Below are positions 8,623-16,105 of a DNA stretch of 48,882 nucleotides, in pieces. Source of the stretch: Oscillospiraceae bacterium (GTDB lineage: Bacteria; Bacillota; Clostridia; Oscillospirales; Acutalibacteraceae); contig DPVM01000005.1 of NCBI GenBank assembly GCA_003526845.1, forward strand, positions 304,657 to 353,538, read 5' to 3'. How positions within the stretch are numbered: the stretch's first letter is position 1; each line of letters begins with the position of its first letter. Position numbers and translations under genes: made by a program. The notes beneath the pieces were generated by a model. It saw nothing but the letters and a program-made list of their open reading frames with translations. It searched no databases and had not been told where the DNA came from.

Positions 8623-9584
8623 ACAGCACACCGCTTGTTTCCGTAATCGTTCCGATTTATAATACCGAAAAATATCTTGACAGATGCATTAAAAGCATCG
8701 TCAATCAAACATATAAAACTCTCGAAATTATCCTCGTTGATGACGGCTCATCCGACAATTGCCCCGCAATTTGCGACAATTGGGCAAAAATCGACAGCCG
8801 CATTAAGGTCATTCACCAAAAAAATTCAGGTGTTTCCGCCGCGCGCAATGCCGCTCTCGACCTTGCAAGCGGCGAATATATCGGTTTTGTAGATTCCGAC
8901 GATTTTATTGAGCCTGATATGTATAGCCTCCTTGTTCAAAAGTCGGTTGATACTGATGCCGGCTGCGCATCTTGCGGCTTTGTTTTCAATTATATCGACG
9001 GCAGAGATTCCGTTTTAATTAAAGCCGAGGATTTTGTTTTAAACGGTGACGATATTTTAAAAAACTATATCGCCGACAAACTTATTCGTCCCGAAACGGC
9101 AAATAAAATATATAAAAAATCCCTCTTTGATAATGTAAGATTTAATCCCGATATTCACTATGCAGAGGATTTATTGATTAATTATGAATTGCTCAAAAAC
9201 GCTAAAACAGCCGTCGGCATTTCAGATTGCCTTTATCATTATGTTCAGGAAAGCGGCAATTCCTCAACAACCGCGCTGATTACACCTTACCGTGCGCAAA
9301 GCTACCGTGTTTTAAAGCAGATTGTCGATGAACAAAGCGGCACACCGCTTTTTGAAATTGCCGTTTGCCGCTATGTCAAGGGTATTTTCGCCTTGCTTAC
9401 AAGGCTTTGCAAGTGCAAAGATAAGGCACTTTTTGATAAATATTTCCCGATTTACAGGTCGGAAATCAAAAGATACAAGCACCTTATCAAGGGTGCCGAT
9501 TATTCAAAAAAACATAAGCTCGCGGCGTTTTTGCTCGTTCATTTCCCGCATTTGTTTGCTTTTGTTACAGAAAGGATATTGTGA
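8619..9584 (+). CDS. Glycosyltransferase family 2 (array member 5)
   Basis: A 321-residue GT2 coupled to member 4 by an ATGA overlap. It has the usual V-P-I-Y-N-T-E-K-Y-L, V-D-D-G-S-S-D-N-C-P, and D-S-D-D metal site, followed later by Y-A-E-D-L-L-I-N-Y-E as the acceptor-side motif. Codons at 8757-8842 are identical, base for base, to 7780-7865 in member 4, while the rest of the gene has diverged. This indicates recent gene conversion or duplication limited to the donor-binding domain. It ends with a hydrophobic tail (L-L-V-H-F-P-H-L-F-A-F-V). Donor and acceptor are unknown. Confidence 0.9.
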   Translation: MNSTPLVSVIVPIYNTEKYLDRCIKSIVNQTYKTLEIILVDDGSSDNCPAICDNWAKIDSRIKVIHQKNSGVSAARNAALDLASGEYIGFVDSDDFIEPDMYSLLVQKSVDTDAGCASCGFVFNYIDGRDSVLIKAEDFVLNGDDILKNYIADKLIRPETANKIYKKSLFDNVRFNPDIHYAEDLLINYELLKNAKTAVGISDCLYHYVQESGNSSTTALITPYRAQSYRVLKQIVDEQSGTPLFEIAVCRYVKGIFALLTRLCKCKDKALFDKYFPIYRSEIKRYKHLIKGADYSKKHKLAAFLLVHFPHLFAFVTERIL

Positions 9585-10564
9585 TGTCGAATAATCCTTT
9601 AATAACCGTGATTGTTCCGGTCTATAATGTCGAAAAATATCTCTCCCGCTGTGTTGACAGCATTATAAACCAAACATACAAAAATCTTGAAATAATACTC
9701 GTTGATGACGGCTCAACCGATTCTTCTCCTGCAATTTGCGACAATTATGCAAAAAAAGACAGCCGCATTAATGTTATCCATAAGCAAAACAAAGGTGCAT
9801 CATCTGCGCGCAATGCGGCACTTGATATTGCAAGCGGCGATTATATCGGCTTTGTTGACAGCGACGATTATATCAATCACGATATGTACGCCTCTCTGCT
9901 CGACTCAATTGTTGCTTCAGGCTCTGATATGGCAATTTGCGAGTCGGAATATGTTGTAAACGGCGTTTCGGATTTTACCGCATGCAATGTCGGTCTTGAC
10001 TGCGATGAAATTTCCGCAAGAGATTTCATGAGAGAGATAATAAATGTCAGTCCCACAATGTCGGTTTTATGGAATAAATTATACAAAAAATCCGTTTGGT
10101 CAGATATTCGTTTTCCGGATTACAAGGTCTATGAGGACGAGGCAATTTGGCTTTTAGTTTATAAAAAAATCGCAAAAATATCTGTTATCCACAAATGTCT
10201 TTATACTCACATTAAAACTGACGGAAGTATTATGAACAACAGCTTCGGTCAAAAAAATCTTGTCCTTTTTGATGTCTGCGATGAAAGACTTGAATATTTC
10301 AAATCAAAAAAAGACTCCGAGCTTGAACAACTTACAAAATACAGTATGTTCAAATTGATTAAGTTCAACTATATTCATCTCCCCAAAAGCAATAAAACTA
10401 TGCGCACTGCTTTGCTGAATATTTTAAGAGATTATAGAAAAAAATATCTTTCAATTTCATTCTTAAAATCAATTCAAAGCAAAAAAGCGGCGTTCAATAT
10501 CTGTATGTTCGCTTGCTTTCCGCATATTTATTACGACATTTTCTTGCTCAAATATAAGCTGTAA
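9584..10564 (+). CDS. Glycosyltransferase family 2 (array member 6)
   Basis: A 326-residue GT2. A GTG at 9581 and an ATG at 9584 are both in frame. The ATG is chosen because AAAGGA (9571-9576) is seven bases from it but only four from the GTG. The ATG overlaps the previous stop by one base. It has V-P-V-Y-N-V-E-K-Y-L, V-D-D-G-S-T-D-S-S-P (like members 1 and 7, not the P-D-N-C-P form of members 2-5), and D-S-D-D. The acceptor-side motif is V-Y-E-D-E-A-I-W. It closes the GT run; the next gene, twelve bases on, is a pyruvyltransferase. Confidence 0.9.
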   Translation: MSNNPLITVIVPVYNVEKYLSRCVDSIINQTYKNLEIILVDDGSTDSSPAICDNYAKKDSRINVIHKQNKGASSARNAALDIASGDYIGFVDSDDYINHDMYASLLDSIVASGSDMAICESEYVVNGVSDFTACNVGLDCDEISARDFMREIINVSPTMSVLWNKLYKKSVWSDIRFPDYKVYEDEAIWLLVYKKIAKISVIHKCLYTHIKTDGSIMNNSFGQKNLVLFDVCDERLEYFKSKKDSELEQLTKYSMFKLIKFNYIHLPKSNKTMRTALLNILRDYRKKYLSISFLKSIQSKKAAFNICMFACFPHIYYDIFLLKYKL

Positions 10565-10576
10565 GGGTAAATTAAT

Positions 10577-11686
10577 ATGAAAGTTAAAGTAATCACCATC
10601 ACCGGCGAATCAAATTACGGCAACAGTCTGCAAAATTATGCCGTCATTCAAACTTTGAACAGACTTGGCTGTGAGGCGCAAACCGTCAAAACGGAATATG
10701 AGCCGAATTTCACAAAGCTGTGTAAAAAAAATCTCAAAATTTATACAAAGGTCGCCTTGAAAATCAAAAACTATCATTGGTTCAAGCGCCAAATGCGGTT
10801 TAAAAAATTCAGCAACCGTTACCTCTGCAAAACCGAAAAAGTCTATTCCGAAACCGCTCCGACAGCTGTCGACGATTGCGATGCAATTATTTTCGGCTCG
10901 GACCAAATTTGGAATTTCACTTTGGGCGAGCGTATGAAAAACGGCATTTCGTTTTATACCGGCGGTTTTGATTTCAACGGCTTAAAAATCGCTTATTCCG
11001 CAAGTGTCGGCGCCGATTATATCCCCGACGATTGCCGCGATATTATGTCAAAAAATCTTTCGTCATTCGCCGCAATTTCCGTCAGGGAACAGCAGGCAAG
11101 GGACATTGTGGGCAGTGTTACCGATGTTCCCGTAGATGTCACCGTTGATCCTACTCTTATGCTTGATAAGTCGCAGTGGCTCAAAATTGCCCAAAAGCCC
11201 AAATATGTCCATAACGGCGAGCATTTTGTTTTTACATATTTTTTGGGCACTCAATCCGACAGCGTAAAGGACTATATTTCGACAGTTGGAAAAAAATATA
11301 ATTTGCGCGTTATTTCGCTTCAGTCCGAATGGACAGAGCAAAGCGATATTTTCAATGTCGATATTTATTCAACCTCACCCGATGAGTTTTTGTGGCTTGT
11401 TGCAAATTGTGATATTGTCTTCACAGATTCGTTTCACGGCAGTGTTTTTTCGATTATTAACGAAAAACCGTTTCGCTTTTTCGACCGCAATACCGATTTC
11501 GTCGGCAATATGTCATCACGGCTCGATACGCTTTTTGATAAATTCCAAATCGGCTCGTGGTGCCGTGGTAATACAGAGGAAAATATCGATGATGTTTTTT
11601 ACAAAGATTATTCAAATGTTCCTCAAACGCTTTTAAACGAGCGTGCGCATGCCTTGTCATACTTGAAAAATGCACTCGGTATATAG
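10577..11686 (+). CDS. Polysaccharide pyruvyltransferase family protein
   Basis: A 369-residue protein with the hallmark motifs of the family (Pfam PS_pyruv_trans, CsaB/WcaK group): G-N-S-L-Q-N-Y-A near the start, I-F-G-S-D-Q-I-W-N-F in the middle, and T-D-S-F-H-G-S-V-F-S near the end with the conserved histidine. These enzymes move pyruvate from phosphoenolpyruvate onto a sugar as a ketal, which gives the polymer negative charge. No membrane segment is present. It follows the GT array with twelve bases between and an AAGGG ribosome site. It is a paralogue of the gene at 16106. The sugar acceptor is not predictable. Confidence 0.88.
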   Translation: MKVKVITITGESNYGNSLQNYAVIQTLNRLGCEAQTVKTEYEPNFTKLCKKNLKIYTKVALKIKNYHWFKRQMRFKKFSNRYLCKTEKVYSETAPTAVDDCDAIIFGSDQIWNFTLGERMKNGISFYTGGFDFNGLKIAYSASVGADYIPDDCRDIMSKNLSSFAAISVREQQARDIVGSVTDVPVDVTVDPTLMLDKSQWLKIAQKPKYVHNGEHFVFTYFLGTQSDSVKDYISTVGKKYNLRVISLQSEWTEQSDIFNVDIYSTSPDEFLWLVANCDIVFTDSFHGSVFSIINEKPFRFFDRNTDFVGNMSSRLDTLFDKFQIGSWCRGNTEENIDDVFYKDYSNVPQTLLNERAHALSYLKNALGI

Positions 11687-11720
11687 TGTCATTTGAACTC
11701 AAAATTGTTTAAAGATAAAT

Positions 11721-11776
11721 ACAAAAACGCAAGGTTTATACTGTTAAAATCGGAATATCCCTTTGCGTGTTTTTGT
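11721..11776 (+). terminator. Hairpin between the glycan operon and the O-acetylation genes (possible weak terminator)
   Basis: ACAAAAAC and GCAA in the left arm pair with TTGC and GTTTTTGT in the right arm, with a two-base bulge. The right arm itself carries a run of five T. It lies in the 110-base gap before the acyltransferase gene and could be a leaky terminator that lowers expression of the two modification genes. A TGTTAAAAT extended -10 box (11743-11750) sits in the loop, so a promoter may overlap it, but no good -35 is visible. Confidence 0.4.
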
Positions 11777-11796
11777 GCATTTCGAGAGGAGAAAAT

Positions 11797-13380
11797 ATGT
11801 CAGTTACATCATTGGCGTTTTTTGGATTTTTGGCGGTAACGCTGATTATCTATTATATCGTTCCCAAATCGTGGCAGTGGTGCGTTTTGCTTGGTGGATC
11901 GCTCTTTTTCTTTGCATATACGAGCAAATGGCTCACACTGTATATGCTCGCCGTCACCGCAGTCGTTTATATTGCGGCTGTGGTTATACAAAATTTCGGT
12001 GACGGCTTTTCAAAGCAAAAATCATCGCTCTCAAAATCGGAGCGAAAAGCTCTTAAAAAATCAATAAAGCGCAAGCAAAAGGCAATATTGACTGTTGCCG
12101 TTGTTGTTTGCGTTGCTTTGCTCGCAGGGCTTAAATATTTTAATATGCTCGGCGGTATTGTCAATTCAGTTTCGGGCTTGGTTTGCTCAAAATCATTGGT
12201 GCCCATTATCAATATCGCACTTCCGCTCGGCATTTCGTATTATACGCTGATGGCTGTAAGCTATGTTGTTGATGTCAGCCGCAAGGCAGTAAAGGCGGAG
12301 AAAAATCCTTTGCGCGTTTTGCTTTTTATCTGCTATTTTCCTCATATTGTCGAAGGTCCGTTTGATACATATTCAAACCTTGCACCGCAGTTTAAAGAAC
12401 ATCACAAATTCAATTATGATGCGTTTATGGATGCGCTGTCATTGCTCCTTTTTGGTCTTGTAAAAAAGATGATTTTGGCTGATCGTCTTGCTTATATCTC
12501 AAACGAGGTGTTCGATAATTATTCGTCATATTCCGGCTTTTCGATTCTTTTCGGTTTCGTTGCATACACATTTTGCCTTTATGCCGATTTTTCCGGCTTT
12601 ATTGATATTGTCAGCGGCGTGTCACGGCTTTTTGGTATTAGAATTGCCGAAAATTTCAGGCGACCGTTCTTTTCTCACACCGTTCAGGAATTTTGGCGCA
12701 GATGGCATATCACACTCGGCGAATGGCTTAAAAACTATGTTTTCTATCCTATTTCGCTTTCAAAATTTCAGAAAAAGTTCACCGCAGGAGCAAATAAAAA
12801 TATTAAAAACAAGCATTTCGCAACTGCTATAACAACATTCTTTCCACTCCTTGCCGTATGGCTCGTTATGGGCATTTGGCACGGCGCAAGCGCAAAATAT
12901 GTTGTTTACGGCTTGTATTATTTCGTAATAATCTTTATCGGTCAACTGTTTGAGCCTCTGTTCGCCAAATTATGCTCTGCTGTCAAAATCAACAGAGAGT
13001 CAAAGCCGTTTGCAGTTTTCCAAATTATCAGAACAGACATAATCGTTTTGCTCGGTCTTGCACTTTTCAGGGCAGACACCGTTTCACAGCTTGGCTCCAT
13101 GCTCAAATCAATGCTTCATATCGGTCTTGGCGGATTTTCACAAATCAACACGGCTTGCACTCAGCTCCATTTTCTTGATTATGCCTTGATTGTTTTGCTT
13201 ATCGCTGCATTTTTTGTTAAGGAAATTCTTGAAGAAAAAGGCAAAAATGTCAATGCCTTTGTCACATCAAACAAAAAGATTCGTTGGTGCTGGATAACAA
13301 TTGCAATAATTGCCGTGGTGCTTTTGGGTATATACGGAACAGGCTATACCCAACCTGCCTCGGTTTATGCCGAATTTTAA
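11797..13380 (+). CDS. MBOAT-family O-acyltransferase (AlgI/DltB-like)
   Basis: A 527-residue polytopic membrane protein. The ATG at 11797 has AGAGGAG directly upstream; an in-frame extension to 11767 has no ribosome site. W-R-R-W-H-I-T-L-G-E-W-L and the catalytic G-I-W-H-G-A (His362) are the MBOAT signatures, and P-L-G-I-S-Y-Y-T earlier is typical of AlgI-like members. These proteins pass an acetyl group across the membrane to a partner that acetylates a surface polymer. The gene after it encodes a membrane-anchored SGNH-like protein, the usual partner. Together they probably O-acetylate the glycan made by the upstream genes. Confidence 0.9.
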   Translation: MSVTSLAFFGFLAVTLIIYYIVPKSWQWCVLLGGSLFFFAYTSKWLTLYMLAVTAVVYIAAVVIQNFGDGFSKQKSSLSKSERKALKKSIKRKQKAILTVAVVVCVALLAGLKYFNMLGGIVNSVSGLVCSKSLVPIINIALPLGISYYTLMAVSYVVDVSRKAVKAEKNPLRVLLFICYFPHIVEGPFDTYSNLAPQFKEHHKFNYDAFMDALSLLLFGLVKKMILADRLAYISNEVFDNYSSYSGFSILFGFVAYTFCLYADFSGFIDIVSGVSRLFGIRIAENFRRPFFSHTVQEFWRRWHITLGEWLKNYVFYPISLSKFQKKFTAGANKNIKNKHFATAITTFFPLLAVWLVMGIWHGASAKYVVYGLYYFVIIFIGQLFEPLFAKLCSAVKINRESKPFAVFQIIRTDIIVLLGLALFRADTVSQLGSMLKSMLHIGLGGFSQINTACTQLHFLDYALIVLLIAAFFVKEILEEKGKNVNAFVTSNKKIRWCWITIAIIAVVLLGIYGTGYTQPASVYAEF

Positions 13381-13391
13381 GGGGGATTATC

Positions 13392-14450
13392 GTGAAAAAC
13401 AAGATTCATTTAAAAAGATTTTTGCGAATTATATCGTGCGTTTTAGTTGTGGTTTTGGTTGTTTCGGGCGCAGGCTTATTTTGCAATCATCCCAATCTGC
13501 TTATTGAGGGCACAATAAATTCGTTTTATAATGAGGAGAACGATTCTCTTGATTATGTATTAATCGGTGCAAGCGCCGCTCTTAATGATGCTTCACCGAC
13601 TGTTATTTGGCAAAAGAGTAAACTTGCAGGAAATAATTTTTCCGTCAACGGTTGCCATTCCGATATATATGTTTCTATGCTTAAAGAATCACTGTCAAAG
13701 CAGAAAAACGCTCTATTAGTCATAGATGTAGACCCGTTTTATTATGACATAAGTCAAGGCGACAAATACGGCGCAACCTCAAGTTGGATTGATTTGATGC
13801 CGAAAAACAAGAATTGGCTCGAAACGATTAAAAAATGCGACAGTCAAAATACAATTGAGCATTTTTTCCCGATTTTAAAATATCATTGCTATTCGACAAA
13901 GGCATATACCTTTTTATCCCAAACAAAAAAATCGTTGACAAATAAACAACCTGATTCTTTAAAAGGGTGGAACATACTTAATGATATTCAAATAGAGCAA
14001 AGCCAAATCAATTCGCTTAAACTGTTTGATTCAAACGCTCTTTCACCCACTGCTCTTGAAAAGGAACTTGAAACAAACCTTTATGAAACGTTGGATTATT
14101 GCAAAGATAATAATTTGAATGTTGTCTTTGTCGACTATCCAAAATCATATTTCAACGATGAAAAAAAGCAGATAATTTCAAAGACAGAGAGCAAGCTGAT
14201 TACTTGTGAAAATGTTATTCGCCAATATGGCTATGATGTCTTAAACTACAATAAACTTGACAATCCTGCCGCGCTGACGAAGAGCGATTTTGCAGATTGC
14301 TACCATCTTAACAAAAAGGGTGCTATCAAGTTTTCAACATTTTTGGCAGATTATCTTGCCGAAAACTATACTTTCAAATCTCACACCGCGCAGTTTACGG
14401 ACAGCTGGGATAAGACCGCGCGTGAGGTTTGTAAGGCTTACAATTTATAA
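13392..14450 (+). CDS. Membrane-anchored SGNH-like O-acetylation partner protein
   Basis: A 352-residue protein starting at GTG (13392) with GGGGGAT just upstream, eleven bases after the MBOAT stop. A basic N-terminus and one helix (about residues 10-32) anchor it with the bulk outside. V-L-I-G-A-S-A-A-L-N fits the block-I serine region of SGNH/AlgX-DltD-like acyltransferases, and D-C-Y-H-L-N-K-K-G fits the DxxH block V with catalytic Asp and His. It would take acetyl groups delivered by the MBOAT protein and place them on the polymer. Overall similarity to DltD is low, so the exact substrate class (EPS, teichoic acid) is inference. Confidence 0.72.
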   Translation: MKNKIHLKRFLRIISCVLVVVLVVSGAGLFCNHPNLLIEGTINSFYNEENDSLDYVLIGASAALNDASPTVIWQKSKLAGNNFSVNGCHSDIYVSMLKESLSKQKNALLVIDVDPFYYDISQGDKYGATSSWIDLMPKNKNWLETIKKCDSQNTIEHFFPILKYHCYSTKAYTFLSQTKKSLTNKQPDSLKGWNILNDIQIEQSQINSLKLFDSNALSPTALEKELETNLYETLDYCKDNNLNVVFVDYPKSYFNDEKKQIISKTESKLITCENVIRQYGYDVLNYNKLDNPAALTKSDFADCYHLNKKGAIKFSTFLADYLAENYTFKSHTAQFTDSWDKTAREVCKAYNL

Positions 14451-14487
14451 TATTTGTATTTAATATAATCGGTTTGTGATTTTTTTG

Positions 14488-14516
14488 TTGTAATCAAAGT
14501 TTTCTTTTGTTATAAT
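14488..14516 (+). promoter_or_regulatory. Sigma-A-type promoter for the PurF-like gene
   Basis: TTGTAA (14488-14493), a 17-base spacer and a perfect TATAAT (14511-14516). Expected start of transcription is near 14523, giving a leader of about 40 bases. It shows that the PurF-like gene is transcribed on its own and not only from the glycan operon. Confidence 0.65.
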
Positions 14517-14531
14517 ACACTTGAATTTTAA

Positions 14532-14550
14532 GAGAGGGCGGGGAAACCCG
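14532..14550 (+). promoter_or_regulatory. GAGAGGG ribosome site followed by a GAAA-tetraloop hairpin
   Basis: GAGAGGG (14532-14538) is too far (23 bases) from the ATG at 14562 for a normal ribosome site. Directly after it, CGGG-GAAA-CCCG (14539-14550) forms a four-pair stem with a stable GNRA loop. With the hairpin folded, the purine run lies eleven bases from the start, so the hairpin may bring it into register. Confidence 0.45.
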
Positions 14551-14561
14551 ATTTTTAAACT

Positions 14562-15968
14562 ATGGGTGGATTTTTCGGTGCAGCCTCTAAAGAGGATTGC
14601 GTATTCGACTTATTTTTCGGCGTTGACTATCATTCGCATTTAGGCACTCGCCGCGCAGGCTTGTGCGTTTATGACGAAAAAAACGGTTTTGACAAGGCAA
14701 TTCATAATATTGAAAATGCTCCGTTCAGAACAAAGTTTAATAAGGATTTCAACACAATGCACGGCACGCTCGGCATCGGCTGTATCAGCGACTATGAGGC
14801 ACAGCCGATTTTGGTGCGTTCTCATCACGGTACATTTGCGGTTACAACAGTCGGTAAAATCAATAACAGTGACGAGCTTGTTGAAAAAATCATCAAAAAC
14901 AATGCGCATTTCTTTGAAATGCAGGGCGGCGATATTAACCAAACAGAACTTGTTGCCGCTATTATCGACCAAAAAGATAATTTTATCGACGGCATCCGCT
15001 ATGCGCAGGAGGTTATCGACGGCTCAATCAGCATCCTTGCGCTAACACCTATGGGTATCTATGCTGCGCGTGATAAGCTCGGCAGAACTCCTATTGTTAT
15101 CGGACAAAAGAGTGATGGCTATTGTGCGTCGTTTGAAAGTTTTGCTTATGTCAATCTCGGATATACGGATTACAAGGAACTCGGTCCCGGTGAAATCGTT
15201 GTTATTACACCCGACGAGGTAAAAACGCTTGTTCAACCGGGCGACAAAATGCGAATTTGTACTTTCCTTTGGATTTACTACGGCTATCCGTCTGCCTCAT
15301 ACGAGGGCATCAGCGTTGAAAAAATGCGCTACAATTGCGGCAAGGCGCTCGCAAAGCGCGATAATGTCAAGCCAGACATCGTTGCCGGCGTTCCCGACAG
15401 CGGCGTTGCCCACGCAATCGGCTATTCAAACGAGGCGGGAATACCTTATTCAAGACCGTTTATCAAATATACGCCCACTTGGCCGCGTTCGTTTATGCCC
15501 ACAACGCAAACAAAGCGCAATCTTATCGCAAAAATGAAACTCATCCCAATTCATGATTTAATCGACGGAAAGAGCCTTCTTCTTATCGACGATTCAATCG
15601 TTCGCGGCACTCAGCTTCGCGAAACTACCGAATATCTTTTTGCAAGCGGCGCAAAAGAGGTGCATATTCGTCCTGCTTGTCCTCCGCTTGTTTACGGCTG
15701 TAAATATCTCAATTTCTCGCGCTCAACCTCAGAAATGGAACTTATCACAAGGCGTGTTATCAAAAAGCTTGAGGGCTGTGAGCCTACGGAGGAGATTCTT
15801 CACGAATATACCGACCCCGACAGTGAAAAATATCAAAATATGGTCGATGAAATTTGCAAGGAACTTCACTTTACCTCTCTTCGCTATCATCGTCTTGACG
15901 ATATGATTGATTCTGTCGGCATCGACCCCGACAAACTTTGCACTTATTGCTGGAACGGTAAGGAATAA
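14562..15968 (+). CDS. PurF-like Fe-S phosphoribosyltransferase with a degenerate glutaminase domain
   Basis: A 468-residue protein that aligns by eye over its full length to class-II amidophosphoribosyltransferase (PurF, first step of purine synthesis). The C-terminal half is well kept: G-V-P-D-S-G, the PRPP loop L-I-D-D-S-I-V-R-G-T (341-350), and cysteines C233, C380, C460 and C463 where Bacillus PurF binds its 4Fe-4S cluster. The N-terminal half is not: it begins M-G-G-F-F-G where PurF has the Cys nucleophile (C-G-x-F-G), the G-H-x-R-Y-A-T region reads G-I-G-C-I-S-D, and H-N-G-N reads T-V-G-K. It therefore cannot hydrolyse glutamine in the known way. It may use free ammonia, another acceptor, or be regulatory. 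It has its own promoter and terminator and no purine genes nearby. Confidence 0.85.
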   Translation: MGGFFGAASKEDCVFDLFFGVDYHSHLGTRRAGLCVYDEKNGFDKAIHNIENAPFRTKFNKDFNTMHGTLGIGCISDYEAQPILVRSHHGTFAVTTVGKINNSDELVEKIIKNNAHFFEMQGGDINQTELVAAIIDQKDNFIDGIRYAQEVIDGSISILALTPMGIYAARDKLGRTPIVIGQKSDGYCASFESFAYVNLGYTDYKELGPGEIVVITPDEVKTLVQPGDKMRICTFLWIYYGYPSASYEGISVEKMRYNCGKALAKRDNVKPDIVAGVPDSGVAHAIGYSNEAGIPYSRPFIKYTPTWPRSFMPTTQTKRNLIAKMKLIPIHDLIDGKSLLLIDDSIVRGTQLRETTEYLFASGAKEVHIRPACPPLVYGCKYLNFSRSTSEMELITRRVIKKLEGCEPTEEILHEYTDPDSEKYQNMVDEICKELHFTSLRYHRLDDMIDSVGIDPDKLCTYCWNGKE

Positions 15969-15971
15969 TTT

Positions 15972-16038
15972 AAAAAGTCGTCTGCTTATGATGCGTCGCA
16001 AAAAATCGTGCGGATTGCTCATATGCGGCGACTTTTTT
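15972..16038 (+). terminator. Rho-independent terminator after the PurF-like gene
   Basis: AAAAAGTCG (15972-15980) pairs with CGACTTTTT within 16029-16038, ending in six T. The long loop holds a smaller CGCA/TGCG stem. It separates the PurF-like gene from the second glycan operon. Confidence 0.7.
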
Positions 16039-16041
16039 CTG

Positions 16042-16070
16042 TTGTATTCTCGTATTTTTGATGTTATAAT
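16042..16070 (+). promoter_or_regulatory. Extended -10 promoter of the second glycan operon
   Basis: TTGTAT (16042-16047), a 17-base spacer, and TGTTATAAT with a perfect TATAAT (16065-16070) and the extended TG. The predicted transcript starts near 16077 and leads into the pyruvyltransferase at 16106. Confidence 0.75.
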
Positions 16071-16105
16071 ATATATAATTAATTTTTGTTCATAAAGGTG
16101 CTTGT

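Noticed and set aside
1351..10564. Repeated GT2 N-terminal sequence taken as a possible repeat element or insertion sequence
   Set aside because: The repeats are in-frame coding sequence of a conserved enzyme domain, with no inverted ends, target duplications or transposase.
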